Position numbers and translations under genes: made by a program
The notes under the pieces: generated by a model
The model's input: only the letters and a program-made list of their open reading frames with translations
Database searches by the model: none
Told to the model about the DNA's origin: nothing
Part shown: positions 7,956 to 16,036 of the stretch, piece after piece
Layout: each line of letters starts with the position of its first letter
Numbering within the stretch: position 1 is the first letter of the stretch
Assembly: GCA_029252405.1 (NCBI GenBank)
Contig: JAQXBM010000007.1
Location: forward strand, 1-64,000
Length of the DNA stretch: 64,000 nucleotides
DNA from: Crocinitomicaceae bacterium
GTDB lineage: Bacteria; Bacteroidota; Bacteroidia; Flavobacteriales_D; Crocinitomicaceae
Direction of reading: 5' to 3'

Positions 7956-9289
7956 AAAATACACTGTTGATAGCCATGCGTGAGTTCAAAGAACGAATTG
8001 GGGCGCGCTCATTTATCTTGTTTTCTGTCCTTGGACCTTTGCTAGTACTCGGTTTAGTTTACGCGCTTTTCGCGCTGGGAGGACAAACGAAGCAGCATTG
8101 GAATGTGCTAATTGCTGATCACGGAGGACTTTTCGAAAACAAGATCATGGCTGGTGAGGATAAATCAGTCACTTATTTCTTTGCCGATGGCGTAATCGAA
8201 TTGGATGAATTTAAAGATGCCAAGAAATACCAGAAGTTTGATGCGATGCTCGAAGTTAACGAGAAAGTATTGACGAATAAAACAGGCTTCTTATTCTATC
8301 GAAACAAACCATCAACGAGGATGCAGACGCGTGTGCAGTATCATTACGAGCGCCGTTTGGAAGAAGTCTTGGTTGAACGTTTCACGGATATGACATTGAC
8401 GAAATTCAGGTCGATTAAGCAGCCCATTGGTGTTACCTTCAGCGACATAAATGACCCTGATGGCGAAGCGAACGACATGACTGGCTGGGCTGGATTCTTC
8501 TTTGGAGCACTCATTTTCCTCTTTATTTTCCTGTTTGGAATGACCATTTTGCGAAGCGTTTCGAGAGAAAAGAGCAACCGAATTGTGGAAGTACTGCTGG
8601 CCTCCGTTTCTCCGAATCAATTGATGATGGGGAAGATTTTCGGAATTGGTTTTGCGGCATTCGTTCAGTTTTTCATTTGGATTTTGATTATCGGCACAGG
8701 ATTATACCTCATGCGTGAGCACCTATTCCCTGATGTTTTAGATGCTGCCAATATGAATGTCAAGCAAATGATTCTCGATGCAAACGATACATCCTATCAA
8801 GAGCAGTTCTATGCGGCACGCGAGTACAATGAATTTGTAAATCTCGTCTATGATAGAATTCAATTTACCAATACACTCATCTTCTTTTTCCTCTTTTTCG
8901 TTGCAGGTTATTTCTTCTACGGAGCGATTTTCGCCGCAATTGGTGCTACAATGGGATCAGAAAGTGACGGACAACAGTTTGTAATCCCGATTGTGATTGT
9001 GCTCTGTCTTTCACTTTACGCTGGATACTACACCATGAATTATCCCGATACTGGAATGGCAACGCTGTTGCATTATATTCCGTTCACGTCCCCCGTTGTG
9101 GTGATGGTGAAATTATATCAAGGATACGAACCTGGCCACATGTACGAGATATATTTAGCACTGATTATCCTGATCATTTCAGCCTTTGTTGTCTTGGCAA
9201 TCGCATCTCGACTCTATCGAAATGGAATCCTTCAATTTGGACATCGTGTGCGATTAAAGCATATCTTTAAGTGGATGAAGAGTAGTTAA
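7952..9289 (+). CDS. ABC-2 type permease (NatB-like)
   Basis: The 445-aa membrane protein has one N-terminal TM helix (about 20-43), a large extracytoplasmic domain (about 45-170) and a C-terminal group of five or six TM helices, the ABC-2 layout of NatB/YhaP-type exporters. The motif NRIVEVLLASVSPNQLMMGKI between TM helices is typical for the family. Four-base overlap with the ATPase gene shows they work together; the substrate is probably Na+ or a related cation, by family resemblance only. Confidence 0.88.
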   Translation: MKNTLLIAMREFKERIGARSFILFSVLGPLLVLGLVYALFALGGQTKQHWNVLIADHGGLFENKIMAGEDKSVTYFFADGVIELDEFKDAKKYQKFDAMLEVNEKVLTNKTGFLFYRNKPSTRMQTRVQYHYERRLEEVLVERFTDMTLTKFRSIKQPIGVTFSDINDPDGEANDMTGWAGFFFGALIFLFIFLFGMTILRSVSREKSNRIVEVLLASVSPNQLMMGKIFGIGFAAFVQFFIWILIIGTGLYLMREHLFPDVLDAANMNVKQMILDANDTSYQEQFYAAREYNEFVNLVYDRIQFTNTLIFFFLFFVAGYFFYGAIFAAIGATMGSESDGQQFVIPIVIVLCLSLYAGYYTMNYPDTGMATLLHYIPFTSPVVVMVKLYQGYEPGHMYEIYLALIILIISAFVVLAIASRLYRNGILQFGHRVRLKHIFKWMKSS

Positions 9290-9311
9290 TCAGAGATGAA
9301 AATGCTGTAAA

Positions 9312-10205
9312 ATGAGAAAAGCGATTATCGACATGGGTACGAATACCTTCAATCTGCTAGTGGCAGATGTCGACGAGCGTTCATTCAAGAGCATTTATTC
9401 TACCAAAGAACCCGTTCTTCTCGGAATGGGAGGAATCAATGATAATCGGATTGCAGACGATGCTATGGCTAGGGCAATGCTCGCATTGCAGAAATTCACG
9501 AAAACCTGTGACGCCTTCGAAATAGATCGCGAGAATATTAGAGCGTTTGGAACGTCTGCCCTGCGTGGAGCGGAAAATGCGTGCGCGTTTACAGCCAAGG
9601 TGAAAGATGTATTCGATGTTGATGTGAGCATCATTTCAGGACAAGAAGAGGCGAATTTCATTTATCAAGGCGTGAAATTGAATCACGATTTTGCCTCTCC
9701 TGCTGTTATCATGGATATTGGTGGAGGAAGTTCTGAGTTCATTCATGCAAACGCAAACGGGATTATGCAGATGCACAGTTTGGATATCGGCGTATCTCGT
9801 GTTTATCAGCAATTCGATTTCCCAGAAACCTATTCAACCGAACTTCAGAATGCCATCTTTTCTTATTTCGATCAATGCGAGGACAAAGCAATGGATTGTA
9901 TTGAAGCAGAAACATTAATTGGTGCTTCGGGCAGTTTTGAGACCTTTTACGAAATGATTTTCGAAAAGAAATGGGAAGTGAACCGCGAAGTGACCGAATT
10001 GCCTATGAGCGAGTTAAGGCGGATTTTAAACTGGTCCGTCCAATCGAACCAAACCGAACGAAACAAACATGTTTGGATCACGCAGATTCGAAAAACGATG
10101 CTCCCAATTGCCGCTCTGCAAGTACTTTGGGCGCTAAATAGAATCAAGGCGTCGCGTGTTATTTTGTCTCCATATTCGTTAAAAGAAGGCGTTTTGTACG
10201 AGTGA
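9312..10205 (+). CDS. Ppx/GppA family phosphatase (exopolyphosphatase-like)
   Basis: The protein has the ASKHA-fold motifs of exopolyphosphatase and guanosine pentaphosphate phosphatase: AIIDMGTNTFNLLVADV at the N-terminus, SGQEEANFIYQGV, the second phosphate loop VIMDIGGGSSEF, and GASGSFETF. At 297 aa it holds only the two-domain phosphatase core and lacks the C-terminal HD-like part of the long E. coli enzyme, as is usual for Bacteroidota members. It sits 22 nt behind the ABC permease and may be co-transcribed. The choice between polyphosphate and pppGpp as substrate cannot be made here. Confidence 0.88.
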   Translation: MRKAIIDMGTNTFNLLVADVDERSFKSIYSTKEPVLLGMGGINDNRIADDAMARAMLALQKFTKTCDAFEIDRENIRAFGTSALRGAENACAFTAKVKDVFDVDVSIISGQEEANFIYQGVKLNHDFASPAVIMDIGGGSSEFIHANANGIMQMHSLDIGVSRVYQQFDFPETYSTELQNAIFSYFDQCEDKAMDCIEAETLIGASGSFETFYEMIFEKKWEVNREVTELPMSELRRILNWSVQSNQTERNKHVWITQIRKTMLPIAALQVLWALNRIKASRVILSPYSLKEGVLYE

Positions 10206-10247
10206 TTTCCGATTTCAGCAAAGTCTTTTAACAGTTTCTACTCGCTC

Positions 10248-10308
10248 ATTTAGAGTGTTTTCCGCACGCAAAATGCTGAAAATATACACACTTCTGTATT
10301 TATATTTG
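10248..10308 (+). promoter_or_regulatory. Promoter region A (first copy of a duplicated promoter)
   Basis: ATTTAGAGTG starts a conserved block that ends in a perfect -7 box TATATTTG (10301-10308). A second copy at 10570-10630 has the same start, the same conserved pieces (TTTCCG, AAATGCTGAAAAT) and exactly the same 53-nt distance to TATATTTG. The conserved block covers the -33 region and upstream, so it may also bind a regulator. This copy drives only a short region before a strong terminator. Confidence 0.55.
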
Positions 10309-10482
10309 TATCAAGTCAATTACGAAAAACACGACATCATTTCTACTACGTCGTTAGCTCTCAAACGAGAAGACTGATTCTAGAAATGATCCGAGATATA
10401 AAATATTAAACGCGCTATAAGTAGAGTAGTAGTAAGTAGAAAGACAAACCCCTCGCAATATTTTGCTAGGGGTTTGTCGCGT
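10309..10482 (+). ncRNA. Candidate small RNA or orphan attenuator
   Basis: Between promoter A and terminator T1 lie about 170 nt with no ATG-started ORF. The RNA can form alternative pairings: ATCATTTCTA (10338-10347) is perfectly complementary to TAGAAATGAT (10381-10390), and TTTCTACT can instead pair with AGTAGAAA (10434-10441) just before the terminator. The stretch near 10405-10439 is shared, with one mismatch, with the 3' end of the downstream lipoprotein mRNA. The layout resembles a leader attenuator, but no biosynthetic gene follows. It could also be a decayed duplicate of the lipoprotein gene. Confidence 0.4.
10405..10439 (+). repeat. 35-nt repeat, first copy (before terminator T1)
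   Basis: The segment ATTAAACGCGCTATAAGTAG and the 15 nt after it recur at 12625-12659 with a single mismatch. Both copies are followed within about 15 nt by a terminator whose right arm reads AGGGGTTTGTC. Confidence 0.85.
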
Positions 10483-10492
10483 TTAAAAGTTT
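10443..10492 (+). terminator. Strong intrinsic terminator T1
   Basis: GACAAACCCCT pairs perfectly with AGGGGTTTGTC (11 bp), with an inner GCAA/TTGC stem. A weak T-rich tract follows after GCG, so release could need the GCG bypass or the hairpin may also act as a 3' stabiliser. Confidence 0.7.
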
Positions 10493-10569
10493 GTTTTGTT
10501 CTGATTTCGAACTGAAATGCAGCGCTAATTTCAGTTTATTGTCTGGCATACGATGGTTTTTACTCCTTG

Positions 10570-10630
10570 ATTTAGAGTGATTTCCGAAAGCTAAATGCTG
10601 AAAATGCACAGCGGTCGGTCAGTATATTTG
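10570..10630 (+). promoter_or_regulatory. Promoter region B of the heme-motif lipoprotein gene
   Basis: This second copy of the duplicated block (ATTTAGAGTG ... AAATGCTGAAAAT ... TATATTTG at 10623-10630) ends 34 nt before the lipoprotein ATG. Equal spacing in both copies, with diverged bases between the conserved pieces, suggests that the pieces are kept by selection for binding a common regulator as well as for the -7 box. Confidence 0.55.
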
Positions 10631-10664
10631 TCTCATAATTAATCACTAACCAAAATTATTCACA

Positions 10665-12629
10665 ATGAAAAAAGCACTTATTTTTTCTGTCTCGTGTTGT
10701 CTGCTATTGGCATCATGTGAAAACACAACAGATAATGCAACGAACGAAGAAGACGCGAAGCTATTTGCGACTATCGACGTTCGAAAGGAGTTCCAGCAGA
10801 AATCACCCCTTGCTGAAGAGATTAATATTGAATTATTAGAAAAGCCATTAGCGAATGGAGAGAACATTAAACTGACCGCTTCCTTCAATGATGACGATGT
10901 CAAAAGAATTGAAGAGGAGTTTTTGGCCCTTGAATTTGGAAAGGAAAAAGTTGTCCTGCGAGATGATGGAAAAGGAGCGGATGCCAAAAAAGGAGATGGC
11001 GTGTTCTCGGTTCATTTAAAAGAAGATATTGACGAACTCATAAAGGAGTTAGACATAGCGAAAGAGCAAAAGCTATCCGGACGCGGTCCAAGTTTCAATG
11101 CACGAAGTATAGTTGAAGCAGACCAAAAGGGATTGAAGAATTTTAGTCCTAAAGATTTAAAGACACGAAAAAAGTTGAGAATTCCGGCTTTCATTTTTCC
11201 ATTTCCAAAAGGAGGAGGTTCTTCATCTGCGATAAGCTTCCCGATCTTAGCAGATAAGTCTTTAATGATTACGGATGTCGGAGTTGTTGAAGATCCTACA
11301 AGAACATTCAGACCATGTGATATGAATGCAGCGACGGCTGGAAATCCAAATGGTGTTTGGACTTTCGGAGAGTTGATGCGACAAATGGCTTCACCAAGTC
11401 CAGGTGCAATCGCGAATGATGCCAACACAATTAACTTCATTCTGGATTGGCTCCAAACATGGAGCGTTCTGAATACGGTCAACGGTGACAATGTGCCACC
11501 GAGAGGTGTAAATGGCATTATTGCCGATTGGCAAGCACTAAGTGACCAAGCTAATTCGGCCGCAGGAAACCCAATTGGTCCGCTATTATTGGAGCGCATT
11601 CCATTTAAGTTAACGGCAATTGTAAATCGATTGGATCTTCGCGGAAACTCGGGATATGGATTTAGCGACGCCGGTGAGGGACGTCTAGTTTACTGTCTCT
11701 TGACTACGAATTGCGACCCATTGGAGTTCAATGTTATTTTCGAATACGGAATCAACAAGAAAACATGTCCATCGGTAAAAGCTTTCGGATTAGAATGGGC
11801 GAACTTGAGTGATCCAGCCTTGGCACTCGGAAGTCCAGCATTTAATGGACAGTTGGAAGCGATTACGAATCAATTCACCTTATCAGGAACGAATACATCG
11901 AAGCCAAACCAAAATTCGATCAACCAGGTTCGAACAAATGAGTTTGAAATTGGTACGCCTTGGGAATTGCGTGAGTTCAACTTAACTGGATCTGGAAAAT
12001 TGGAGATAGTTGATGTGAAAATGGAACCAGCTCGAAAATACAATACCAAAAATGCAAACCCTCAAACGCAGTTGTTGGCGAATTATGCCAATGCAAATGA
12101 ACCAGACATCCTTGCGAACAATTACGAAATTCCGTTAACATTCTCTGGTGCGGACTTCAGAGGAGGAACTTCGCATACCCAATTTCCACCAACAGGACCG
12201 GTAAACGTGCCAGGAAACACGCCACATCATTGGGATGGACGAACAGCAGCGCCATTCTTAATCAATAGTGATGATGCCCGACACATTTTGTCATTAAATA
12301 CCTGTAGTGGTTGTCACGGAGGAGAAACACAAACCTTTTTCACCCACATCGACCCAGCGCCATTTGGAACAGCAGCAGGTTTATCTGGATTCTTGACAGG
12401 TACTCCAGGACGAGGAGGCGCAGTTGATGCAGATGGTTTAGCAAACAACATCATGACAGTTATTGATCCAGCGGGACGTCCGGCAGGTGCGCCAACCCAA
12501 AGAGGATTCAACGATTTAGAGCGACGAGTTATCGATTTGGATGTGTTGATCAACCAAAATTGTTTTAGCATCAGTGCACTTGGAATTATGCATAAATTGA
12601 CATTTAAACCTTTAGTAATGACCCATTAA
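10665..12629 (+). CDS. Large lipoprotein with a single CxxCH heme-binding motif
   Basis: I do not recognise a named family. The 654-aa protein begins with a lipoprotein signal (LLLASC, Cys about 18), has a beta-sandwich-like N-terminal part containing VVLRDDGKGADAKKGDGVFS (a pattern seen in exported anchor domains), a middle rich in Asn/Pro/Gly, and one c-type heme motif TCSGCHGG at residues 547-551. A single heme near the C-terminus of a long exported lipoprotein suggests an envelope redox or electron-transfer role, which is inference. It is monocistronic between promoter B and terminator T2. Confidence 0.7.
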   Translation: MKKALIFSVSCCLLLASCENTTDNATNEEDAKLFATIDVRKEFQQKSPLAEEINIELLEKPLANGENIKLTASFNDDDVKRIEEEFLALEFGKEKVVLRDDGKGADAKKGDGVFSVHLKEDIDELIKELDIAKEQKLSGRGPSFNARSIVEADQKGLKNFSPKDLKTRKKLRIPAFIFPFPKGGGSSSAISFPILADKSLMITDVGVVEDPTRTFRPCDMNAATAGNPNGVWTFGELMRQMASPSPGAIANDANTINFILDWLQTWSVLNTVNGDNVPPRGVNGIIADWQALSDQANSAAGNPIGPLLLERIPFKLTAIVNRLDLRGNSGYGFSDAGEGRLVYCLLTTNCDPLEFNVIFEYGINKKTCPSVKAFGLEWANLSDPALALGSPAFNGQLEAITNQFTLSGTNTSKPNQNSINQVRTNEFEIGTPWELREFNLTGSGKLEIVDVKMEPARKYNTKNANPQTQLLANYANANEPDILANNYEIPLTFSGADFRGGTSHTQFPPTGPVNVPGNTPHHWDGRTAAPFLINSDDARHILSLNTCSGCHGGETQTFFTHIDPAPFGTAAGLSGFLTGTPGRGGAVDADGLANNIMTVIDPAGRPAGAPTQRGFNDLERRVIDLDVLINQNCFSISALGIMHKLTFKPLVMTH

Positions 12630-12659
12630 ACGCGCTATAAGTAGAGTAATAGTAAGTAG
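12625..12659 (+). repeat. 35-nt repeat, second copy (3' end of lipoprotein gene)
   Basis: The repeat overlaps the last codon and TAA stop of the lipoprotein gene (CATTAAACG). It is the partner of 10405-10439 with one base difference, so the small transcription unit upstream and the lipoprotein mRNA share both promoter block and tail. Confidence 0.85.
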
Positions 12660-12671
12660 TTAGATAAGTCG

Positions 12672-12706
12672 AACCTCTGGCAGTTATGTCAGGGGTTTGT
12701 CTTTTT
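12672..12706 (+). terminator. Intrinsic terminator T2 of the lipoprotein gene
   Basis: AACCTCTG pairs with CAGGGGTT (one G-U pair), followed by TGTCTTTTT. The right arm matches the right arm of T1, and the left arm has drifted. Confidence 0.75.
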
Positions 12707-12822
12707 CATTGGTCGATGAATCATGTGGAATTAGCGGGTTGTTTGGTATAAATCAAAAGCTTTGCTGTAAGCAATTCGGCTTATTTTAAATTCATTGTTA
12801 TCTTCGTAAAAACACAATTAGC

Positions 12823-14001
12823 ATGAGTAAAATCTTAATTATCGATGACGAGCGCGCAATCCGAAGAGCGTTGAGAGAAATTCTTGAATTTGAAGAGTTT
12901 GAAGTGGACGAAGCGGAAAACGGAAGAGAAGGATTAGACAAAGCGAAAGCCGATAATTACGACATCATTTTTTGTGATATTAAAATGCCAGAGTTAGACG
13001 GAATGGAAGTTCTTGATGGCCTGTTAAAAGCGAAAGTTGACTCTCCGGTAATCATGATCAGTGGTCATGGAAACATTGAAACAGCTGTTCAAGCGATCAA
13101 AAAAGGAGCTTTTGATTTTATTGAGAAACCCTTGGATTTGAACCGTATTTTGGTGACTATCCGAAACGCGAAGGACAAAACTGTTTTAATTGAGGAAAAG
13201 AAAGTCTTGAAAAAGACGGTGAAGCGTTTCAAAGGATCATCCATTATTGGTGAAACACCTGAGATCATCCAAATCAAAGAGATGATTGAGAAAGTGGCAC
13301 CTTCGGATGCTCGTGTACTCGTTACGGGTGAGAATGGAACAGGTAAAGAATTGGTCGCTCGCTCATTGCACGATCAAAGTTCTCGCAGTTCTATGCCATT
13401 TGTCGAAGTGAACTGTGCTGCCATTCCAGCTGAGCTGATTGAAAGTGAATTGTTCGGACACGAGAAAGGTGCATTTACATCAGCCGTTAAGCAGAAGAAG
13501 GGAAAATTCGAATTGGCATCAGGAGGAACACTCTTCTTGGATGAGATTGGAGACATGTCTGCAAGTGCGCAAGCAAAAGTTCTGCGTGCTTTGCAAGAAA
13601 ACGTGATTCAACGTGTTGGTGGAGAAAAAGATATCAAGGTGAACGCGCGAGTGGTTGCTGCGACAAATAAAAACCTTCGTGAAGAAATCGAAGAAGGGAA
13701 TTTCCGTGAGGATTTATACCACCGTTTGGCCGTAATTTTAATGCACGTTCCAGCGTTGAATGATCGTCGTGATGATATTCCAATGTTAGCCGAGCACTTT
13801 ATGACAATGGTTTGTGCCGAACACGGAATCGCTAGAAAAACACTAGACGAAAGCGCATTGATGGCTCTATCCAAAACTGATTGGTCAGGAAATATCCGTG
13901 AATTGCGCAACATCATCGAGCGTCTCGTGATTTTATGTGATGAGGTTGTATCAGGTGATGATGTGAAGTTGTTCGCGAATCCACGAACGGCTAAAAAATA
14001 A
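12823..14001 (+). CDS. NtrC-family response regulator (REC-AAA+), no DNA-binding domain
   Basis: The 392-aa protein has a receiver domain (1-120, phospho-acceptor Asp52 in FCDIKMPELDG) and a sigma-54-activator AAA+ domain (about 145-380) with Walker A TGENGTGKE, Walker B GGTLFLDEIGD and arginine-finger region FREDLYHRL. The sigma-54-contacting loop reads GAFTSA instead of GAFTGA, and the chain stops about ten residues after the AAA+ lid with no Fis-type helix-turn-helix. My recollection is that this form is widespread in Bacteroidota. It may activate sigma-54 promoters from solution; the sigma-54-like promoter of dnaK in this window is a possible but unproven target. A TATCTTCG box lies upstream. 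Confidence 0.88.
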   Translation: MSKILIIDDERAIRRALREILEFEEFEVDEAENGREGLDKAKADNYDIIFCDIKMPELDGMEVLDGLLKAKVDSPVIMISGHGNIETAVQAIKKGAFDFIEKPLDLNRILVTIRNAKDKTVLIEEKKVLKKTVKRFKGSSIIGETPEIIQIKEMIEKVAPSDARVLVTGENGTGKELVARSLHDQSSRSSMPFVEVNCAAIPAELIESELFGHEKGAFTSAVKQKKGKFELASGGTLFLDEIGDMSASAQAKVLRALQENVIQRVGGEKDIKVNARVVAATNKNLREEIEEGNFREDLYHRLAVILMHVPALNDRRDDIPMLAEHFMTMVCAEHGIARKTLDESALMALSKTDWSGNIRELRNIIERLVILCDEVVSGDDVKLFANPRTAKK

Positions 14002-14055
14002 TTCAGTACTAGCTTCAAAAAGTAACTTCTTAAGTTGGTTTCGATATTTTAATTA

Positions 14056-14073
14056 TATTTACCATGGTAAATA
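14056..14073. promoter_or_regulatory. 18-bp perfect palindrome over the DoxX promoter
   Basis: TATTTACCATGGTAAATA is a perfect inverted repeat that overlaps a -7-like TATATTTA box (14054-14061), 13 nt before the start codon. A dimeric repressor bound here would block the promoter. No regulator gene lies next to it in this window. Confidence 0.5.
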
Positions 14074-14085
14074 ATTAAACTAACT

Positions 14086-14448
14086 ATGAAAGCAGCACGC
14101 ATCACACATTGGATTTTTACAGGTTTACTTTCAGCTCTATTGCTCATGTCAGCCAGTATGTATGTTTTTAATCACGACGAGGTATCACTTCAAGTAGCAG
14201 CACTTGGTTTCCCTGTATGGATCATTTATCCGCTGGCAGTGATGAAGGTTCTTGGTGTATTAATGATTTTGACGAAATTCAAAACGTGGTTGACCGAGTG
14301 GGCCTACGCAGGAATGGTTTTCAATATGTTGCTCGCATTTGGAGCGCACATGGCGGCAGGAGACGGTGAGCAATTCGGTGCAGTAATCGCATTTGTTTTG
14401 GTGATCGGTTCTTTCGCAACTTGGAAGTCGGGTTGGAAGGCGAGTTAA
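14086..14448 (+). CDS. DoxX-like four-TM membrane protein
   Basis: This 120-aa protein consists of four hydrophobic helices with the DoxX-like features GLLSALLLMSASMYVF, a central KVLGVLMIL and a short C-terminal basic tail. Family members are linked to redox or thiol stress and quinol metabolism in the membrane, but this one has no assigned function. It stands alone behind a palindromic operator candidate and meets a minus-strand gene tail to tail with overlapping stop codons. Confidence 0.8.
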   Translation: MKAARITHWIFTGLLSALLLMSASMYVFNHDEVSLQVAALGFPVWIIYPLAVMKVLGVLMILTKFKTWLTEWAYAGMVFNMLLAFGAHMAAGDGEQFGAVIAFVLVIGSFATWKSGWKAS

Positions 14449-14942
14449 TCGCTTGTAACAAATCCCAATTCTACAATCTGCTGAACCGTTGAGGTTTTGT
14501 AAATACATCCTGAAAACCAATCTACGGATGTAGTATCCTCATACAGGAAATTTTCGTAGCTCGCATTAACTTCCATTTCGTTAGCGATCAAGGCGCGATA
14601 GGCGTAAACACGAACAACTGGCGAGTAATGTTTCATCAAGTTGTTGAGTTCGTATTCAGAAGCAGTAGATTTCAATTTTTCGAATAAGATATACTCATTC
14701 GGTGTCAATCCAGAAAAGCCAACGTACTGTTCTTTAATGGTATTTGATCGACCCAACTTATTGATGAGACTATCCAAACTGGCAGATTCAGAATAATGGT
14801 ATTCCTCAGCATCTAAAAAAGCCAAAGCAGGGTGGTAAGCTTCCGATCGATTTGCCTGAATTTCCTCACGTGCGGATGTCTCGTATGCCTTCAATGAAAG
14901 CACAAGGACAACAGAAAGGAGAGAAAGCAGGTGTACCTTCAT
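14445..14942 (-). CDS. Secreted protein of unknown function, about 165 aa
   Basis: The ORF track begins at a TTG; the ATG six codons in (MKVHLLSLLSVVLVLSL) gives a good signal peptide and is preferred. The mature part is polar and mostly helical, with LNNLMKHYSPVVRVYAYRAL resembling a HEAT-like helix pair and a single Cys in FSGCIYKT near the C-terminus. I do not recognise a family. Its 3' end overlaps the stop of the convergent DoxX-like gene. Confidence 0.6.
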   Translation of the reverse strand: MKVHLLSLLSVVLVLSLKAYETSAREEIQANRSEAYHPALAFLDAEEYHYSESASLDSLINKLGRSNTIKEQYVGFSGLTPNEYILFEKLKSTASEYELNNLMKHYSPVVRVYAYRALIANEMEVNASYENFLYEDTTSVDWFSGCIYKTSTVQQIVELGFVTSD

Positions 14943-15040
14943 ATAGTTTAACTTTGGCAAGCAGGCTAGCTATGCGCAGAGTAAATTTAATGAAAATTCA
15001 TAAAACTTAGATGCATTCGAAAGACAAGATAATCGAGCGA

Positions 15041-16030
15041 TTATTTCGTTGATTCAACCAAACTGATATTCGAGGAAGGAGAAATTTCCAATCCACCCCA
15101 TTCTACAACAGTAAATCCGTCACGACTAGGCTTGATTATATTAAAATTTGAGGTGGAAGTCGCATTGCTTGAGTCTGTTTTATTCCAAACAATGTAAAAG
15201 CGAAGGAGATTATTCGGTTGAGGGGAAATATCCAACTCGGCGAATTGATTGCATTCCTCATTTAGAATAAATCGAATTTCGGTTGCTTCGTGTTTGATCA
15301 TTTGAGGTGCCCAAAACGTAATGAAATCCATTTTTTCTTTTGAGTTGAATCCGAACTTATCTAAGGCCCCTTCTAAAAATCCGACTAGATCATCTTTCAA
15401 TACAACTATACTAGATGTTTCACGCAATTTCTCTTTGTCCACGAACTGATCAGCTTCCCAAAACAAGTAATTGTAGGTGTCATCTCCGATTGCAATCTCA
15501 CCAGAAGGTGTTGCAGTACATTCCCACTTTCCGTTGTATTCTGGATGCGTAAAACTCAACTCTCCAACTGGATTGATCGAAATTGAAACATCCGTTTTTT
15601 CCTCAGGATAAAGGTAAATGACAGGTTTCTTTACAACAGATGGTTCATTGATGGCATACTTGAAGTTAATGGTGATATACGTTGTTGTCTGCGATTGAAT
15701 ATCGATTGCTTGCGTTGTGATTTCTTTATATCCAACTAGCTCTGAAGGCAAAAATTGAACGGCATATTCATTCGACTTTAAGACGAAACTGAACGTGTTT
15801 TTGCTGTTCAATTTAGTCTCAAAAGATGCGCCTTTGTGTCCATAAAGAATCTTCGTTCCCTCCGAAAAATTGGTGTTTTGAACTCTGACCACCACTTTCG
15901 ATTTCCCTTGAGAAAGGCGCGTGTTTGATTTCACAGAGTTTATGCTATACTCAGCATATATTGCGCGCTCCGATTCTGCACAAGACTGAAATCCAATGAA
16001 AAGAAATAATAATATACTCAGACTACGCAT
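15041..16030 (-). CDS. KPVIYLYP-domain exported protein, paralogue 3 of 3
   Basis: This is the last of three tandem related genes (329 aa). Its leader ends in GFQSC, so it may be a lipoprotein, whereas the other two have ordinary signal peptides. The N-terminal half (about 25-130) looks like a beta-sandwich; the C-terminal half has the shared landmarks KPVIYLYPEEKTDVSI, YNYLFWEADQ, FITFWAPQM, ELDISPQPN and the ending DGFTVVEWGG. I do not know the function. It is the most diverged of the three and is separated from the middle copy by 6 nt. Confidence 0.7.
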   Translation of the reverse strand: MRSLSILLFLFIGFQSCAESERAIYAEYSINSVKSNTRLSQGKSKVVVRVQNTNFSEGTKILYGHKGASFETKLNSKNTFSFVLKSNEYAVQFLPSELVGYKEITTQAIDIQSQTTTYITINFKYAINEPSVVKKPVIYLYPEEKTDVSISINPVGELSFTHPEYNGKWECTATPSGEIAIGDDTYNYLFWEADQFVDKEKLRETSSIVVLKDDLVGFLEGALDKFGFNSKEKMDFITFWAPQMIKHEATEIRFILNEECNQFAELDISPQPNNLLRFYIVWNKTDSSNATSTSNFNIIKPSRDGFTVVEWGGLEISPSSNISLVESTK

Positions 16031-16036
16031 GTTGAT

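Noticed and set aside
10309-10380. Leader peptide of an amino-acid biosynthesis operon
   Set aside because: A short frame ending ...TTSFLLRR exists but has no ATG/GTG/TTG start after the promoter and no biosynthetic genes follow; kept only as a possible orphan attenuator.
11012-11599. 195-aa minus-strand ORF inside the heme-lipoprotein gene
   Set aside because: Shadow ORF: no start context, no domain, and the plus-strand frame is clearly the coding one. The same applies to the other internal opposite-strand ORFs such as 20209-20673 and 2938-3459.
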